Source of the DNA: Myrmaecium sp. VS I D KN 1
Taxonomy: Eukaryota; Ascomycota; Dothideomycetes; Valsariales; Valsariaceae
Assembly: GCA_019775845.1 (NCBI GenBank)
Contig: JADQAV010000018.1
Coordinates: 937,044 to 1,001,043 of the forward strand
DNA length: 64,000 nt
Direction: 5' to 3'
Program-made: the position numbers and the translations under genes
Shown: piece after piece, positions 36,206 through 48,006 of the stretch
Layout of the letters: each line of letters opens with the position of its first letter
Position numbering within the stretch: the first letter of the stretch is position 1
Notes under the pieces: model-generated
Told to the model about the DNA's origin: nothing
What the model saw: the letters and a program-made list of their open reading frames with translations, nothing else
Databases searched by the model: none

Positions 36206-38973
36206 ATGGTGATCAAGAAACGCTCGACTAACCGGATTTCTTCCATCTTCTCTCTCTCGTCGCTGTCCAGCACAAAGAGTTTGGATGATGCCAAATCCGA
36301 CGCGCCCTCAGTATCTTCCGAGAGATTATCGCCGCTCCCCGCCTACAATGTGAACAAGGGTCTAGGCTCCGCTAGGTTCTCAAAGTCGCAGCCGCATCTT
36401 GTGCCTCCAGTGGAAGATTCAGCAACATCTTCGCAGCAGCCGTCGCCTTCTACGTTATCGTCACCTGCTACTCCACAGCAGCCGTTTCCCGACATCCCGG
36501 AGATTGCCCTTCCTCCGCCCCCGGTCATCACCGACGACGGTGTGAGGCCGCGCAGTGTGTCAGCCGACGGACCCCGTTCTCGCTCAAGCAGCCGAGTGTC
36601 ACTCAAATCTCTTACGCCTTCACTCGACACAAATTCAGACGGACCCAATAAGCTCAAGAGACGAACCTGGCTGCCGGGCCTCGGCAAGGCCAACCATAAG
36701 AAGAAGGGTTCAGAAGGGCCCAGGGCCTGGATTATTGGCCATGAAGGAAAGGAGCCTTACAACGTCGACCCGCTTCTTCAGGGGCAGAAGGTGAGAAAGC
36801 TTTCCTGGAACGGGGAAACTAGATAGACTCGCGTATCTGAGTCAACTCTGTTCCCTGTGGGTTAGCCTAGCTGACTTGAAACCAGGTTGAGGAGCTTTGG
36901 AATGATTCCGGAGACACATACGTCTACCTTTTCCCACGGATCTCCGAAAAAGGAGCATCCTTCAAAGTGGATTCCTCCATATTCGCTGCCTCGCCACCTC
37001 TCACACGCCTAGCGTTCGGGAGGCTATATAGCGAGGTCGGCATAGCTGTGGATGAGCCGAGAGTTCACCCTGGCGATTCCCCAGCTCTGGAGTCAAGCCC
37101 CGATGGTTTTCAATCGCCGATCGACCTGGAGAGTTCGGACAGCTCTAAAGGCTCACGGGCAATGAGTGATCCTTCGGAAACGCCCTCAGAGATCCACCTA
37201 TACCTCCCGATCAAGCTCAATAGCGACGTCAGTCCAACGCCTAGTGAAAAGGAGATATCAGAAGACACGGAGACACTCTTAGGAATAAGAAATTTCATTG
37301 CCTTCCTCATCGGCCAGTCGCTTGTGGCAACCCCACAAAAGCCTGATTTCTTCGCAATCTTCATGAGAATTGCAGATATTCTGCGGGATTACGAGTTCTC
37401 CAACTTCGATGGTTCAACGTTCGGAGAAGTGGCGGCAACGAGCTTCGATGGTTATGTGGAAGAGCTTGGTCTCGGTGATGTCAGGAAAAGCACGGAAAAG
37501 ACGATAGAGGGCGTTGTTCTCGGTGAGCGAATGCGCTCTGTAATGTTGTACAACGAGTGTTTTGTGCACGGAGTGGGCAAGTGGGACGAACTGAAGGCTC
37601 TGAAGAGCCCGAAATTCCAGCTCATCAGTGAACTGACCCGGAAACGGATGGAAAGGGCCTCTATGGATCTCTATCTTCGCGTTAAGAACATCGAGGAAAA
37701 GTTTGACAGCTTCGATTTCCCGGCCATATTCTCTGGAATCATGGACAGCAAAACAGCAGAAGAGCGTAAGCATGTTCGCTTCGACCGTTGGAAATCGGCT
37801 TTCTTCGATTCACGCAAGTTCTGTATGCACTATTACAAGGACAAATACGGATCGTGGCCCCCGAAGGCCAATAGCAAAAAGAACAACCTGGAAACCAGCG
37901 GCCTGAACCGTCTGGTTCTCCAGGACATGTACAATGATTTCTCGAGCCTTTATGACCTATTGGTTGATCGAACTTCACTCACCACTCGCACAGTAGACGG
38001 GCCGGCACCGGACGAAGAAGGCGAAGAAAGTAACATCAGGGCAAGGGCGCTTCGGCGAGTACTCAGTGAGTACGACCGCAGTACTCCGCCCGTTCAGCCG
38101 CCGGTACCCTTTGACGTACCATTGCTTCCTACCCTAGAATCGTCGCGCGACAAATATCCGTCAGGAGATGCCAAAAAGGACGCAAAGGCCCGCAAGAAGA
38201 CACTCAAGGACCCGGAAATTGCGACAATCCTTGCGGCTTCTCACAATGAGGATGCCAATATCTCCACACCATTCCTGGATGCTTATCGCGCCTTCGAAAA
38301 GAAATCGTGCCACCGCTCTAACATCGAGGACATCTGCGACTTCCGTGATGGCCTTTGGATCTTCATGTATGCAATCCTCCAATCTCTGCCTATGCTGGTC
38401 GTCGATGCGCCCGGTATCAAGTGGACTCGGGGTGTAGAATACTTCCTCTGCGAGCCTCCACGAGGGGGTGTTCCATGGGCTCGCGAAGATCCGGCACTTC
38501 AGCGCTCATGGTACGGTGTGGCAGGATCCACACAAGTTGTTAGTTTACCGTCAGACATTATCGAGTATGGCGTAGAGGGTATTTACCGTCGCTCTCACTG
38601 TTGGCAGCAGGCGGAGAAGTGGACGGCAGGCTCGGCGATCATGCAATCTGCAGCCCTGGAGACCACCTTACCACCACCACCAGAATTGGCACCGCCAGGA
38701 GCACCCGGCTCTCCCAGAGTGGGATATCGGTCGCACTCTGGGAGCTTGTCGGTGCCTGGATCTGGCCCAGATTCTCCTAGCTGGTCAGATCGTAGAAAGA
38801 GTGTTATGGATTTGGGTCTCGAGGCTCTACCCTTGCCTGCAGGCGTTGCGCCTCCATCGTTGCTCCAGCCAGCCAGGCCGCCCACCGCGAACGATCCAAC
38901 AAAAACTTTCGACGCTATCCTGGCACAGACCGACGCCCCGGCGCAGAAGAAGAAGCATCACAATAAAGGCTGA
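36206..38973 (+). CDS. Conserved Pezizomycotina protein of unknown function (resembles DUF8004 proteins)
   Basis: Two exons (36206-36790 and 36886-38973) encode 890 residues. The 95 bp intron joins LLQGQK to VEELWNDSGDTYVYLFP. The first 190 residues are Ser/Pro-rich and basic near the start. The middle (about 195-640) is a folded region with FRIA-like helices, and the conserved block near the end reads RSWYGVAGSTQVVSLPSDI, then EYGVEGIYRRSHCWQQAE. I recall this YRRSHCW block from fungal proteins carrying DUF8004, but could not check it. The C-terminus is Pro/Ser-rich and ends with Lys and His residues. There is no signal peptide, membrane helix or catalytic motif that I can name. The start follows a CACC context at 36206; an in-frame upstream ATG at 36098 would add 36 residues. 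Confidence 0.75.
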
Positions 38974-39664
38974 AGTGCTATACGCGCCTTGTAATCGCAT
39001 AAACGAAGGTTGAAGCACCCATACAACCTATTATTCCTTTCGTCACTCAGCATTATTCTAACATCGTTAAAAGCTTCCTTTACGGCGACGGGCATTTTAC
39101 AAGGCGTTTTGTCTTCGTTTCAGATATCTTTTCACATGTCTTGTGCCTCTTTTTATACCATGGCGGCGGGCATTCTCGGCTTTTGTTGCATTTGGCTTCG
39201 GTAGAACTGTCGTAATTCGAGGTGTGCTCTTCCTTGGGTGACTGATAGATAGTAGCATACCTCCCGGTAGTTAGAAAGAGTAATAGAATGCATAGGGTTC
39301 TTTACCCTGCTAGGCATTAGAATCTTGTGAGTTCTGAGGATGTCGTGGATGCAGCACCCGTCATGTCCGGAACACTGCGGCTGAAGAGGAAAGGCTGAAA
39401 GAGATATAAACAAAAGTAAGTGCCCGGCTTGGACACTGAACTAACCGTCAATGTCTCGCTTAAATATTAGATGCCACGTTTTCTTCTCTCTACAGCTTAC
39501 CGTCTACGGATCGGCTATGGCTGTCGCGTTGAACCAGCATTATTCAACTCTCCTGAGCAGAGAACGAAACCGCAGCTATAGGTGGTAACCATGAGGATTG
39601 CCCTATATATTAATGCTGGTTACTGGACTCCTCATTCACTAGCCAATCCGGCTTGATGATACCA
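38974..39664. other. Intergenic upstream of the tRNA gene
   Basis: 3' flank of the unknown gene. Nothing else seen. Confidence 0.6.
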
Positions 39665-39754
39665 GCTTCTATGGCTCAGTTGGTAGAGCGCGGCACTAGT
39701 ACCTCCATATCCAGAGTAATGCCGAGGTCCTGAGTTCAAATCTCAGTGGAAGCA
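39665..39754 (+). tRNA. tRNA-Thr (anticodon AGT) with a 17 nt intron
   Basis: A complete cloverleaf can be drawn. The acceptor stem GCTTCTA pairs with TGGAAGC at 39747-39753, followed by discriminator A. The D arm is GCTC/GAGC. The anticodon stem CGGCA/TGCCG holds the loop CTAGTA-A, giving anticodon AGT. The T arm is CTGAG-TTCAAAT-CTCAG. A 17 nt intron (39702-39718) sits one base 3' of the anticodon, the canonical position for splicing by the tRNA endonuclease. The mature RNA without CCA is 73 nt. A and B boxes are intact. Confidence 0.95.
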
Positions 39755-39760
39755 CATCTC

Positions 39761-39764
39761 TTTT
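39761..39764 (+). terminator. Pol III terminator of tRNA-Thr
   Basis: TTTT run six bases after the discriminator base. Confidence 0.8.
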
Positions 39765-40293
39765 GCTGTTTCAAAGTTGCTTTTTGGAATGCTGCGTCTC
39801 TCTTCTTCCTCTTTTTGCTTACTACTTTTTTCCTTCCCTTCAAAGCAGCTTGGGTTGATAGCAGAGAGACTTGCGCCCCCCTTTTCAAGCATGTTTATTA
39901 GTGATGAGGGACACCTGGGATTTTTACTTCCTACCTCAGCAGCGAGGTGTAATGAGCTGGTGGTGCTGGCTCACGGATACACAATCTAAACTGGCTGCCT
40001 GTCAACTGCGTACCAATGACATTCAGCTCTCCGGTCTTATCCCAAGAAGAAGACATCTACGGGACTACGTATCTGGTCGCTGCAGAAATCGGGAACAGGG
40101 AATGCCCTTTGGCAAAAGGCTCCCAGGGCAATGCTGAGCATTGCCTCAGAAAAGAGAGGATGAGGAAGTAACGATTATGTTTTATCTATCTCGCCGGCAA
40201 AAAAACAGATATCCATCGCCATAAACCCGGCACCAAAAGCAGATCAAGAAAACATCCTTGTTAAGCACGGAAGATAGAAATCCTCGGATGCTC
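39765..40293. other. Intergenic between tRNA-Thr and the delta-COP gene
   Basis: No gene seen. Confidence 0.6.
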
Positions 40294-42053
40294 TCAAGCA
40301 ATTGTGTAGTTTTCGGCATGAGACTTGACCTCCTTAGAGAAGGCGATCTCTTGATTCATGCTGAGAAGGGTAACAGAGGACACCTGGGGGGTGGTCAGTT
40401 TTTCAAGGTCGAGTCGGGGGCAGCGTCACACGTTGCACTCACATCGACATCCACAAACGGCGTAGTCTTGTTGAACCGAACCTGCATGGGGAAGAACTCG
40501 GAATCACTGTTTGCGGTGGCCTCAAACTCGAACGAGCCGGAGGCGTTCTCGTCGTCCACAGTTCCGATATTCCATTCCAAAGTGTCTCCGGACACTTCAT
40601 ACGCCGCATCGAAGCTACCCACGTTGGGCTCCTCCGTGAATGGAATGGCAACAGAAACGTCTTTCAATACGTCTCCACCGGTCCATTCATATTCTACCGT
40701 GATGTTGTACGTATTTTCATTTTCCTCAACCCAAGCCCTGAATGTGATCGGAGGATCATCGATGTCTTCAGGGCGAGCGGAGAGTTTCCACTTCATCACA
40801 CCAATGGCCATGTTGGAGGGGAAACCTTTAGAGGTGTCCGCAAGCTGGATCGCTCGTGCATTCTTGAAAGCAGTCTTGTCCACCTTGGGATGTGTAATGA
40901 GCTGAGCACCACGAGAGTTACCCACGGCGACGTCGAGTTTGACTTGAGTAAAAGCAGGGTCGGCAATCCGGAGTTGCAGCTCTCCCTTAACTTCGAATTT
41001 CTTCAACAAGCCCTCACGATCTAATGTCGCAGTGATGGCTTCGCTGGTGGTCACATGCACAGGCTCCCGGTCGATAGAAGGCCTTGCGCTAGATGCTGCC
41101 GCAGACGGTGCTGCAGCAACAACAGGTGTGCTAGGTACCAGAGGAGCGGATGCCTCTGCATCCGGCCCAAGGTCGCTCTTGACCTGTTCGAAGATGTTTG
41201 TCGTCTTAGATTTCTTGCCGAGCTGCATTCCCTTCCCTCGGACAGCAAGAGGCCTGCAAATTATTAGTTATCCTGTCATGTATGGCTCAGGACGAAAACG
41301 AACTTGGATATTTTGTTCTTTTCAGCTGCATAGCTGTCGTATGTGTCTGGAACTGTCGCAGGCGCCGGTGGCGTGTATGTAGGGTACGACGGTGCGCGGG
41401 GAACAGCCGAGCGACCACTACGGCTCATCTCCTTGCGCTGCATCTCAAGCTGCTTTGCCCTTCGCTTGCGTTCCTCGCTTGCCTCCAGCTCTTTATTCTA
41501 CTCAATGTCAGCACGACCGTCCTGAACCGAGGGTACCTTACACCATACTCTAGCAATGATTTCCTGAATCCTCTCTTCATGGCTCTCCATGTCCAGGAAA
41601 GTTTTGATTTGACTCAAAGTCAAGTTTTCACGGTATCCTAAGGTCACCAGCTCATCGAATGCGCCCAGCAGCTCGAATGCATTCCTGAGGATTTCCCGCT
41701 CGTCCAAGCTCTTACAAATGCTGGTAACAACCTGAGCAAACAGATGCAGCGAGTCGATATCTTGTAGGATGTTTGACTGGCGATTGGTGATGAGGACCAT
41801 GTAGAGTTCGTCAAGGGGCTGGTAGACGAAGCGGACATTGTCCTGCTCCACTGTAGTATGTTGCGTGCCGGAATCGGCAAGTTTAGGGAATGAAGCAAGC
41901 AAAGCCTCGATGCGGGATCTCTGCATCTCACGAAACTGACGTGACAATACGGGCTTGCCGCCGCGCGTGCATATGGAAGCTGCTAGGACAACCTTGTTTG
42001 TTGAAGCTCAACGTCAGTATGCTGCATGAGACAGTGAGAGACCAACTGACCAT
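40294..42053 (-). CDS. RET2: Coatomer subunit delta (delta-COP)
   Basis: This is a subunit of the COPI coat, which returns vesicles from the Golgi to the ER. Five coding exons (42053-42051, 41992-41549, 41497-41304, 41253-40443, 40383-40294) encode 513 residues, the normal fungal length. The protein opens MVVLAASICTRGGKPVLSRQFREM, the N-terminal longin-like domain that pairs with beta-COP. A Lys/Glu-rich linker and the GKGMQLGKKSKTTNIFEQVK block follow, then the mu-homology domain with DREGLLKKFEVKGELQLRI and GFPSNMAIGVMKWK. It ends EVKSHAENYTIA. The first coding exon is the ATG alone, separated by a 58 bp intron with a GTCAGT donor. The donor before exon 4 (GTTCGT) is weak, but the frame and the family both require this splice. 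Confidence 0.96.
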
Positions 42054-42703
42054 CTTGGATATAAACAGCGATTCGAAGGCGGCAAGGAATGAACAGGGGC
42101 GGGCTCAATTCTGCCGGGCCGCGAGGAGTCTTGAGAGGGAGGAGACGTCTGATAAGGGCTCACAAAATACCCAAGTACTCCGCGTCCAAACGATCTACCG
42201 TGGTGTTTCGGGGGCCGTGTCCACTTTCGGGGGCCCGAGATGCATCGGCTCGCTAGTTCTTCCGTTCGCCGGAGGCAGCACGACGGGGCCCAAACAGGGC
42301 GCCCTGACTTCCACGCCGCCAATTTCAGCATCCAACGGTCGGCGCTCCTGACACACGAAAGGCAATCTACTTCGCCCATACGAACCCTGAAGTCTTCGGC
42401 TCTTGCTTCTTTGCCCTTTCTGGCTCTATAAACGTGCGATTTCGACGACCTCCATCGCTTCGAAGCACGCAGTTCTTTACCACCTACACGCCGTCTTTGT
42501 CCGACCTTGCCCCTTCCTTTCATGCAGTAAGGTAGCAATTCTTACAACCGAGATCAACTACCTGCCGCTAGGAAGATCATACACGTCGACGCCTGCGCTG
42601 CCGTTTTGATACTTCAAACCTTGAGGTCGTTATTGTGGTGGTGTCGCTGAATTCAGCGGCGTTTGTCCGCTTTTCCCCTTAGCAACTTACGGCCACAGCC
42701 AGC
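42054..42703. promoter_or_regulatory. Bidirectional promoter region, delta-COP and acidic protein
   Basis: Only 650 bp separate the two divergent start codons. A TATAAA lies at 42427-42432 on the plus strand, 272 bp before the plus-strand ATG. No other gene. Confidence 0.5.
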
Positions 42704-45091
42704 ATGAGTTCGTCTTCCGGTCCCGCCGACGAGGGAAGGAATCCTCCCGATGACTCAAACTACGCGACCGCCCAGACTTTGGGGGAAGATATCACAGGGG
42801 AGCGTTTTGAAGACGCTGAAGCACAGCTGTCAGCAGCACAAAGCAACCGCGAACAGCCCGCTCACGACGTTTCTGAAGACGGACACTCAGCACAGGCAGC
42901 TAAGAGGAACCTGGAACATCAGTTAGCACGCATGATCTATAGATGGCATGGCCGCGAGTGGACACTGTTCTCCGGACGTTCTAAGAAGTTTTTGTTGCCG
43001 TTGGAACTGGCTAACACAAATCTCGCCGTCATTCTGAATTTCTTCCGAGGTAAATTCGGCGACGAAATATATGAGAATCAGAAACTAAAGCTGCGTTTTC
43101 CGGAGCTGGAGCTGGAATACCTGGAGGTAAATCATGCCTGCCATCACACTCGCGAGTCTCTCACTAATCATGTTCAGGATGATGTATCCGCACAAAGTCA
43201 AACAGTAGTTGAAGTCATGAGACTCTGGATCAGGCTCAATACTAATGAAGGTGTTGCGGATCCTCAACCATTAACCATGGTTGTTGACACGTTCTTTGAC
43301 AATGTTGCTCAGTGGCGCTCGCTGACCGCCGAATCCATTGTTGGCACCGGTCTGCATCAGCTCTGGTTTCGGCAGAAGGTTGAATTCGAGGAGCACATAT
43401 CAGTCGGGTCAAATCGTCAAGATTACAGCAACTCTCCAAGTGAGGATGAAGGGTTACCGGCGCAGAACCACGCCTCCTATGGCGAGGGGAGCTTTTCTCA
43501 AGATGTACATGTCCACTCTTCTAGTGGCGAGCAGTACTCATACGATGAGAATGAGGACTTAGAGGAAGAGGAAGGAGAAGAAGAAGAGGAGGAGGGAGAG
43601 GAGGACGTTGATAGGCAAGAACAAGGTGAGATTGGTTACCACCTAGAGGGAAATAGCTATCCGCGAGATGAGGATGGCTACATACATGTCGATCTTGGTC
43701 ATGAGCATGACGAAGACCATGTCGAGCACGAGGATGAGTATTACCAAGACGGAGATATGTCCCAAGTCGAGGTTTATCCTGACGAGGAAAACGCGCAACC
43801 AGAGAGTCAGGACGAAGAGGCTGACGAGGGGAATGAAGACGCATACGAAAGCGATGGAGATGCCTACCAGGATGATCTAGATGTTTATCGGATTGATGGA
43901 ATCCCTCAGCAGATAGATGAGCCCCCGCCGGAAGCAGATCGGGATGGCGATCATCGCAAGGATCAGACTCGTGAAGGAGGGCAATCTCAGCCTTCCGAAA
44001 GTAACGAGCACATTGACCAGGTCAAGACTGTCGTACAGGATCGTTCGGATGGGATTGAGTACACAGAGTCCGACTTAGAAGAGCTGGGACAACACGACAA
44101 AGCCATATTACAAAACAAGCTCAAAGCGCGTACAAAACAGCCGCGCAGGCGCTTCTCTCGATCCCCTGACGTAGCCGAGGATTCTCACAGCTCCCCAAGG
44201 GAGGACGTTGAGAAGACCAACACCGAGGTGATCACTGTAATCGAGCAAGCATCTGCTCCCGAGCAAGAGCAAGAGCAAGAGGAGGAGATTGATTTTGAGA
44301 TCGAACTCCCAGAAGAGATGTTCAGAGAGGCTGAGGAAGATGAGAGCGTTGCTGAAGAATCTCTGCCCGCGACCTCCAACGATTTGGCGACCGCTGAGTC
44401 CCATCTCAAGCTTGAAGTAAACCCTACTAACGAAGTTTCCACGAATTTCAACGGCGTAGATTACACCGAGACTATCGCTCAACCTTTCGATGTAGGCGCT
44501 CAGTCAACGGAGGGAATCGTTGAGACAGCGGAGAACGAACCCCTATTCGAGGATCGAAATGCCTTCCATGAGCGCGGACAGCCCACTGAGGATAGTCGCT
44601 CAATAGAGGCGATAACTCACCCGGTACCCGAGATACTGGACTTAAAGGGCGAAGAACCTCCTCCTCTGGAGGAAGAGGTTTGTCCGCCCGAGGGGTCGAC
44701 TCAGCATGCGGAAGACCTTGCATTTTCCACCGAACTAATGCCTGAACCTCACGTTGCACCATCCGGTACCACTTTGGCCGCAGTCACAGAAACTGCCACC
44801 GCTGTTTCACCGGGCCCCCTTACACCAGCGGAGTCTAAGGCCGAAGCTGACTTGTGTCTGATTGACTGGGATGAAGAGCCCTACATACAAGACGATAAGG
44901 TACACACCTGCAGCGGCACTCTGTACTGGTCTGATGAAGGAGTTAACATCTCGAAGAAGTCCGCACGTACCCCTATGAACCCTGCTGTCCTTCCTAGTGA
45001 GTTGGATCCTGGCTCCGGGACCAAGAGAGCACGCAGCGCCGTCGATAATCCGCCTGAAGAGCAAGATTCGAAACGTATCAAATCCGACTAA
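42704..45091 (+). CDS. Large acidic protein of unknown function
   Basis: One continuous frame of 795 codons, almost certainly interrupted by a 51 bp intron at 43127-43177 (GTAAAT donor, ACTAAT branch site, CAG acceptor). The intron has no stop and keeps the frame, so spliced protein is 778 residues and unspliced 795. A folded region near residues 65-230 contains LARMIYRWHGREWTLFSG and MVVDTFFDNVAQWRSLT, with Trp and Arg residues that look conserved. After it comes a highly acidic, disordered stretch with long Glu runs and repeated Asp/Glu/Tyr segments. The C-terminus has LIDWDEEPYIQDD and a basic KRARS...DSKRIKSD end that may be a nuclear signal. I do not recognise the family. An acidic nuclear or chromatin-associated protein is a guess. 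Confidence 0.75.
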   Translation: MSSSSGPADEGRNPPDDSNYATAQTLGEDITGERFEDAEAQLSAAQSNREQPAHDVSEDGHSAQAAKRNLEHQLARMIYRWHGREWTLFSGRSKKFLLPLELANTNLAVILNFFRGKFGDEIYENQKLKLRFPELELEYLEVNHACHHTRESLTNHVQDDVSAQSQTVVEVMRLWIRLNTNEGVADPQPLTMVVDTFFDNVAQWRSLTAESIVGTGLHQLWFRQKVEFEEHISVGSNRQDYSNSPSEDEGLPAQNHASYGEGSFSQDVHVHSSSGEQYSYDENEDLEEEEGEEEEEEGEEDVDRQEQGEIGYHLEGNSYPRDEDGYIHVDLGHEHDEDHVEHEDEYYQDGDMSQVEVYPDEENAQPESQDEEADEGNEDAYESDGDAYQDDLDVYRIDGIPQQIDEPPPEADRDGDHRKDQTREGGQSQPSESNEHIDQVKTVVQDRSDGIEYTESDLEELGQHDKAILQNKLKARTKQPRRRFSRSPDVAEDSHSSPREDVEKTNTEVITVIEQASAPEQEQEQEEEIDFEIELPEEMFREAEEDESVAEESLPATSNDLATAESHLKLEVNPTNEVSTNFNGVDYTETIAQPFDVGAQSTEGIVETAENEPLFEDRNAFHERGQPTEDSRSIEAITHPVPEILDLKGEEPPPLEEEVCPPEGSTQHAEDLAFSTELMPEPHVAPSGTTLAAVTETATAVSPGPLTPAESKAEADLCLIDWDEEPYIQDDKVHTCSGTLYWSDEGVNISKKSARTPMNPAVLPSELDPGSGTKRARSAVDNPPEEQDSKRIKSD

Positions 45092-46408
45092 CCATCTCTT
45101 TCCGTACCCCCGACCGCCCTTGATCAACGTCATATACCATTATCGCAAGCCACTACAGCATAAGGAGACAAACCGGACAACTAACGAAACGCAAGAGCTA
45201 ACCACAGGATCCTCGGTTGAGCAGATTGCTAGCATAGTAAGTTACAGTTGGCCTTCCTTATCCCACCTCTTGCAGCCAGATATCTTCTTCCTGGCTGCTG
45301 CTCTAGTCGAGAACTCTCGACCATACCTAATATTCTCTTTTCCTCCCCTTTTCTTTAATGTTTACTCTCCCTCCCCGCCTTCGCCAAAAGCAACGTTGTT
45401 TGAGTCGATTACTCCGTCAGCAAATTCTAGGGTCCCGGCGGTTTTGGAAGGGGTTGTCCGTTATAACGACTTTCATGGAGCAACAACTGTAGATACCCGC
45501 GGATCGTCGTTGGAAGTATATGGTGGTGGCTGGGGGCATGTGGCGAACCATAGTGTCTTCTATAGTCTACCCCACGATTTCTGTGTCCTAGTAGCTACAA
45601 TATCTACTGTCAATCGCGTGTTTGTCTTGCGTCTTTGAATGGTGAAGAAACATGTCCCGTGTACGGCGGCTGATAGGCAATGGCTCTGTACTTCCGAACG
45701 ATGCTGGTGTTGCGCTTGAAAAGCAGCTTGTACACAAGTAAACAGCGCGCGATATGCTGGAGATCACTGCTTGCGACAATGTGGAGCAGGGTTGACGCGG
45801 CGCTTTGATTAGCGAGGGTTCCGCCCAAAAATACACTTTGGTACCTGCCCGAACGGCCCTTGGACTGGGAGATCCCGGCCTCTAGCCACCTTGAATCACT
45901 CGGGCTTGCATTTCGTTGCCAGACCATCGGCCGTCGCCCTCGCCCTCGCCCGCCCTTGAACTCGAAAAAGACTCCTGCGAACAAGCACACGCACATTCTG
46001 GCCACTTTCACTTGGAATACCCTTTCCTCCGATATTTCATTCCTTCATTGCCCCTTTCGACGCGGCCCTCGTTACATTCGTTCCTCACGGCCGCCGTTGA
46101 TCTGCCACTTCAATAAAACAGCTTGCTCGTCCGATCGCCTTAGTGAAACGGCAACAGTCTCTCCAGCTTTTGTCCTCACCTCAGTCCTGTCTGGAATCGC
46201 GCCGCCCGATTCCGAGAACTAGAACCGCGATAGAATCTCCTCTTGTCCTATCCTCGTGTGCGCACGATACTGTGATCCTGGTGACCTTGGCGTCGAGGAC
46301 GTAGCCCTGTCGATTGGGACACTACGAAGCAGCCTGTCTGTGCATGCCGCAACTGTTGCCGGATACCCTAGAACCTCAACTCCAACCCCGACAGGCTTCG
46401 CGGCCACC
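45092..46408. other. Intergenic upstream of the NIPA transporter gene
   Basis: No gene seen; short frames lack motifs. CT-rich leader before the transporter. Confidence 0.55.
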
Positions 46409-48006
46409 ATGTTAGAAGACAAGTAGGCGGCATATATTCTACCATTGCGGAACCGGACACTTACGTAGAGGCAGATATATAGGCCTGGCATTGGCCATTA
46501 CTTCCACCTTGGCCATCGGAACCAGCTTCGTCATCACAAAGAAGGTTGGTCGTCCCATCTCTTCCATCCCTCTCAGACGGCATGCACCGCTTGCAGTTTG
46601 CCTCCCGCGCCGAGCGATGAGCACCCGGCTGACATTGGTATCAGGGACTTAACGAAGCCAAAGAACGTCTAGGGTTCGAAGGCGATGGCTTCTCATATCT
46701 GAAGAATCCCACATGGTGGGGAGGGATAGTAACAAGTGAGCACAGACTGGCTGGACCAGATGGCGCGGAGGCTAATGATAATAGTGGTTGTGGGAGAGGT
46801 TGCCAACTTCGCGGCGTATGCGTATGCGCCTGCGATCTTAGTGACGCCTTTAGGTGCGCTGAGCGTGCTCATTGGGTATATTATCCGCGTTCGAGTTTGC
46901 GAGGTCTGGCGTTTGCTGACGTCGATACAGTGCGGTACTTGGGAGCTACTTCTTGAAGGAAAAGCTGGGTGTTCTGGGGAAGATTGGCTGTGCCATATGC
47001 CTCATCGGATCCGTTATCATCGTACTTCATGCGCCTCCGGATAAAGAAGTCGGGTCGATCGACGAGATCTTGAACTACGCCATCCAGCCAGGTACTTTTG
47101 GTTCCTCCTGCGAATCCCGAAAGCGCTGCTAATCCATCTGCCGTAGGCTTCCTTATTTACTGCCTCGCCGTCGGTATATTCTCCTTCGTCATGATCTACA
47201 AAATCTCGCCCAAATACGGTCGCAAGAACCCGATGGTTTATATCTCAATATGCTCCACTGTGGGATCAGTGTCTATCATGGCTGTGAAGGCTTTTGGAAT
47301 AGCTCTGAAGATGACCTTCGGGGGAAACAACCAGTTCACACACCCCTCAACATACGTCTTCGTGATTGTAGTGATCGTCTGTATCCTGACGCAAATGAAC
47401 TACTTCAACAAAGCGTTGAGCCAGTTCTCAACTTCTCTGTGAGTTTCTCCTGTAGTGGATATTCTGGGTGAACTTCCACTTATAGTTACCAGCGTCAACC
47501 CGCTTTACTACGTTACGTTTACTACGTTCACGCTCATTGCCTCATTCATCCTCTTCCGCGGATTCAACACTACCTCGGCCGTAAACACGATATCTCTTCT
47601 ATGTGGGTTTCTTATTATCTTCTCCGGAGTTTACCTTCTCAACCTCTCACGCGACGACCCTGATGCGCATTCTTCTATTGCGAACAAGTTCTCTGATGTA
47701 GCGCCCACCGACGGAATTGCGGGATTCCAAACCCGGCGCAGCATGCAAGCCAGACGGAGCAGCATTGAAAGTGGGAATTTCGGCAGAGGCAGGGCCAGCT
47801 TCGGCGATCGCGACCGTCTCATGCACAACTTTGACGAGGAAAATCAGGCATTCGGCCTTGGCGACCTTGCGGAGGACAGTGATGAAGGCGACGGGAATAA
47901 CGGAAGCGGGAAAAGAACCAGTTTTGATGATGGGTTAGGAGCGGTTGGCGCGGTGTCGTCGAGCCACGTGCACAAGGAGCAAGTGCAACCTGGCAAGCAA
48001 CGATGA
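46409..48006 (+). CDS. NIPA-type magnesium transporter
   Basis: Seven exons (46409-46422, 46475-46544, 46645-46735, 46785-46875, 46931-47091, 47147-47438, 47493-48006) encode 410 residues; all phases agree. The sequence [57 protein letters not shown] and [20 protein letters not shown] is the signature of the NIPA family (formerly DUF803), which moves Mg2+ across plasma or endosomal membranes. Eight to nine membrane helices can be seen, followed by a soluble, Ser/Arg- then Asp-rich tail of about 120 residues. The first coding exon is only 14 bp and its ATG sits in a GCCACC context. The 100 bp second intron follows KK. Transport of other divalent cations is possible; human NIPA1 is not strictly Mg2+ specific. 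Confidence 0.94.
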
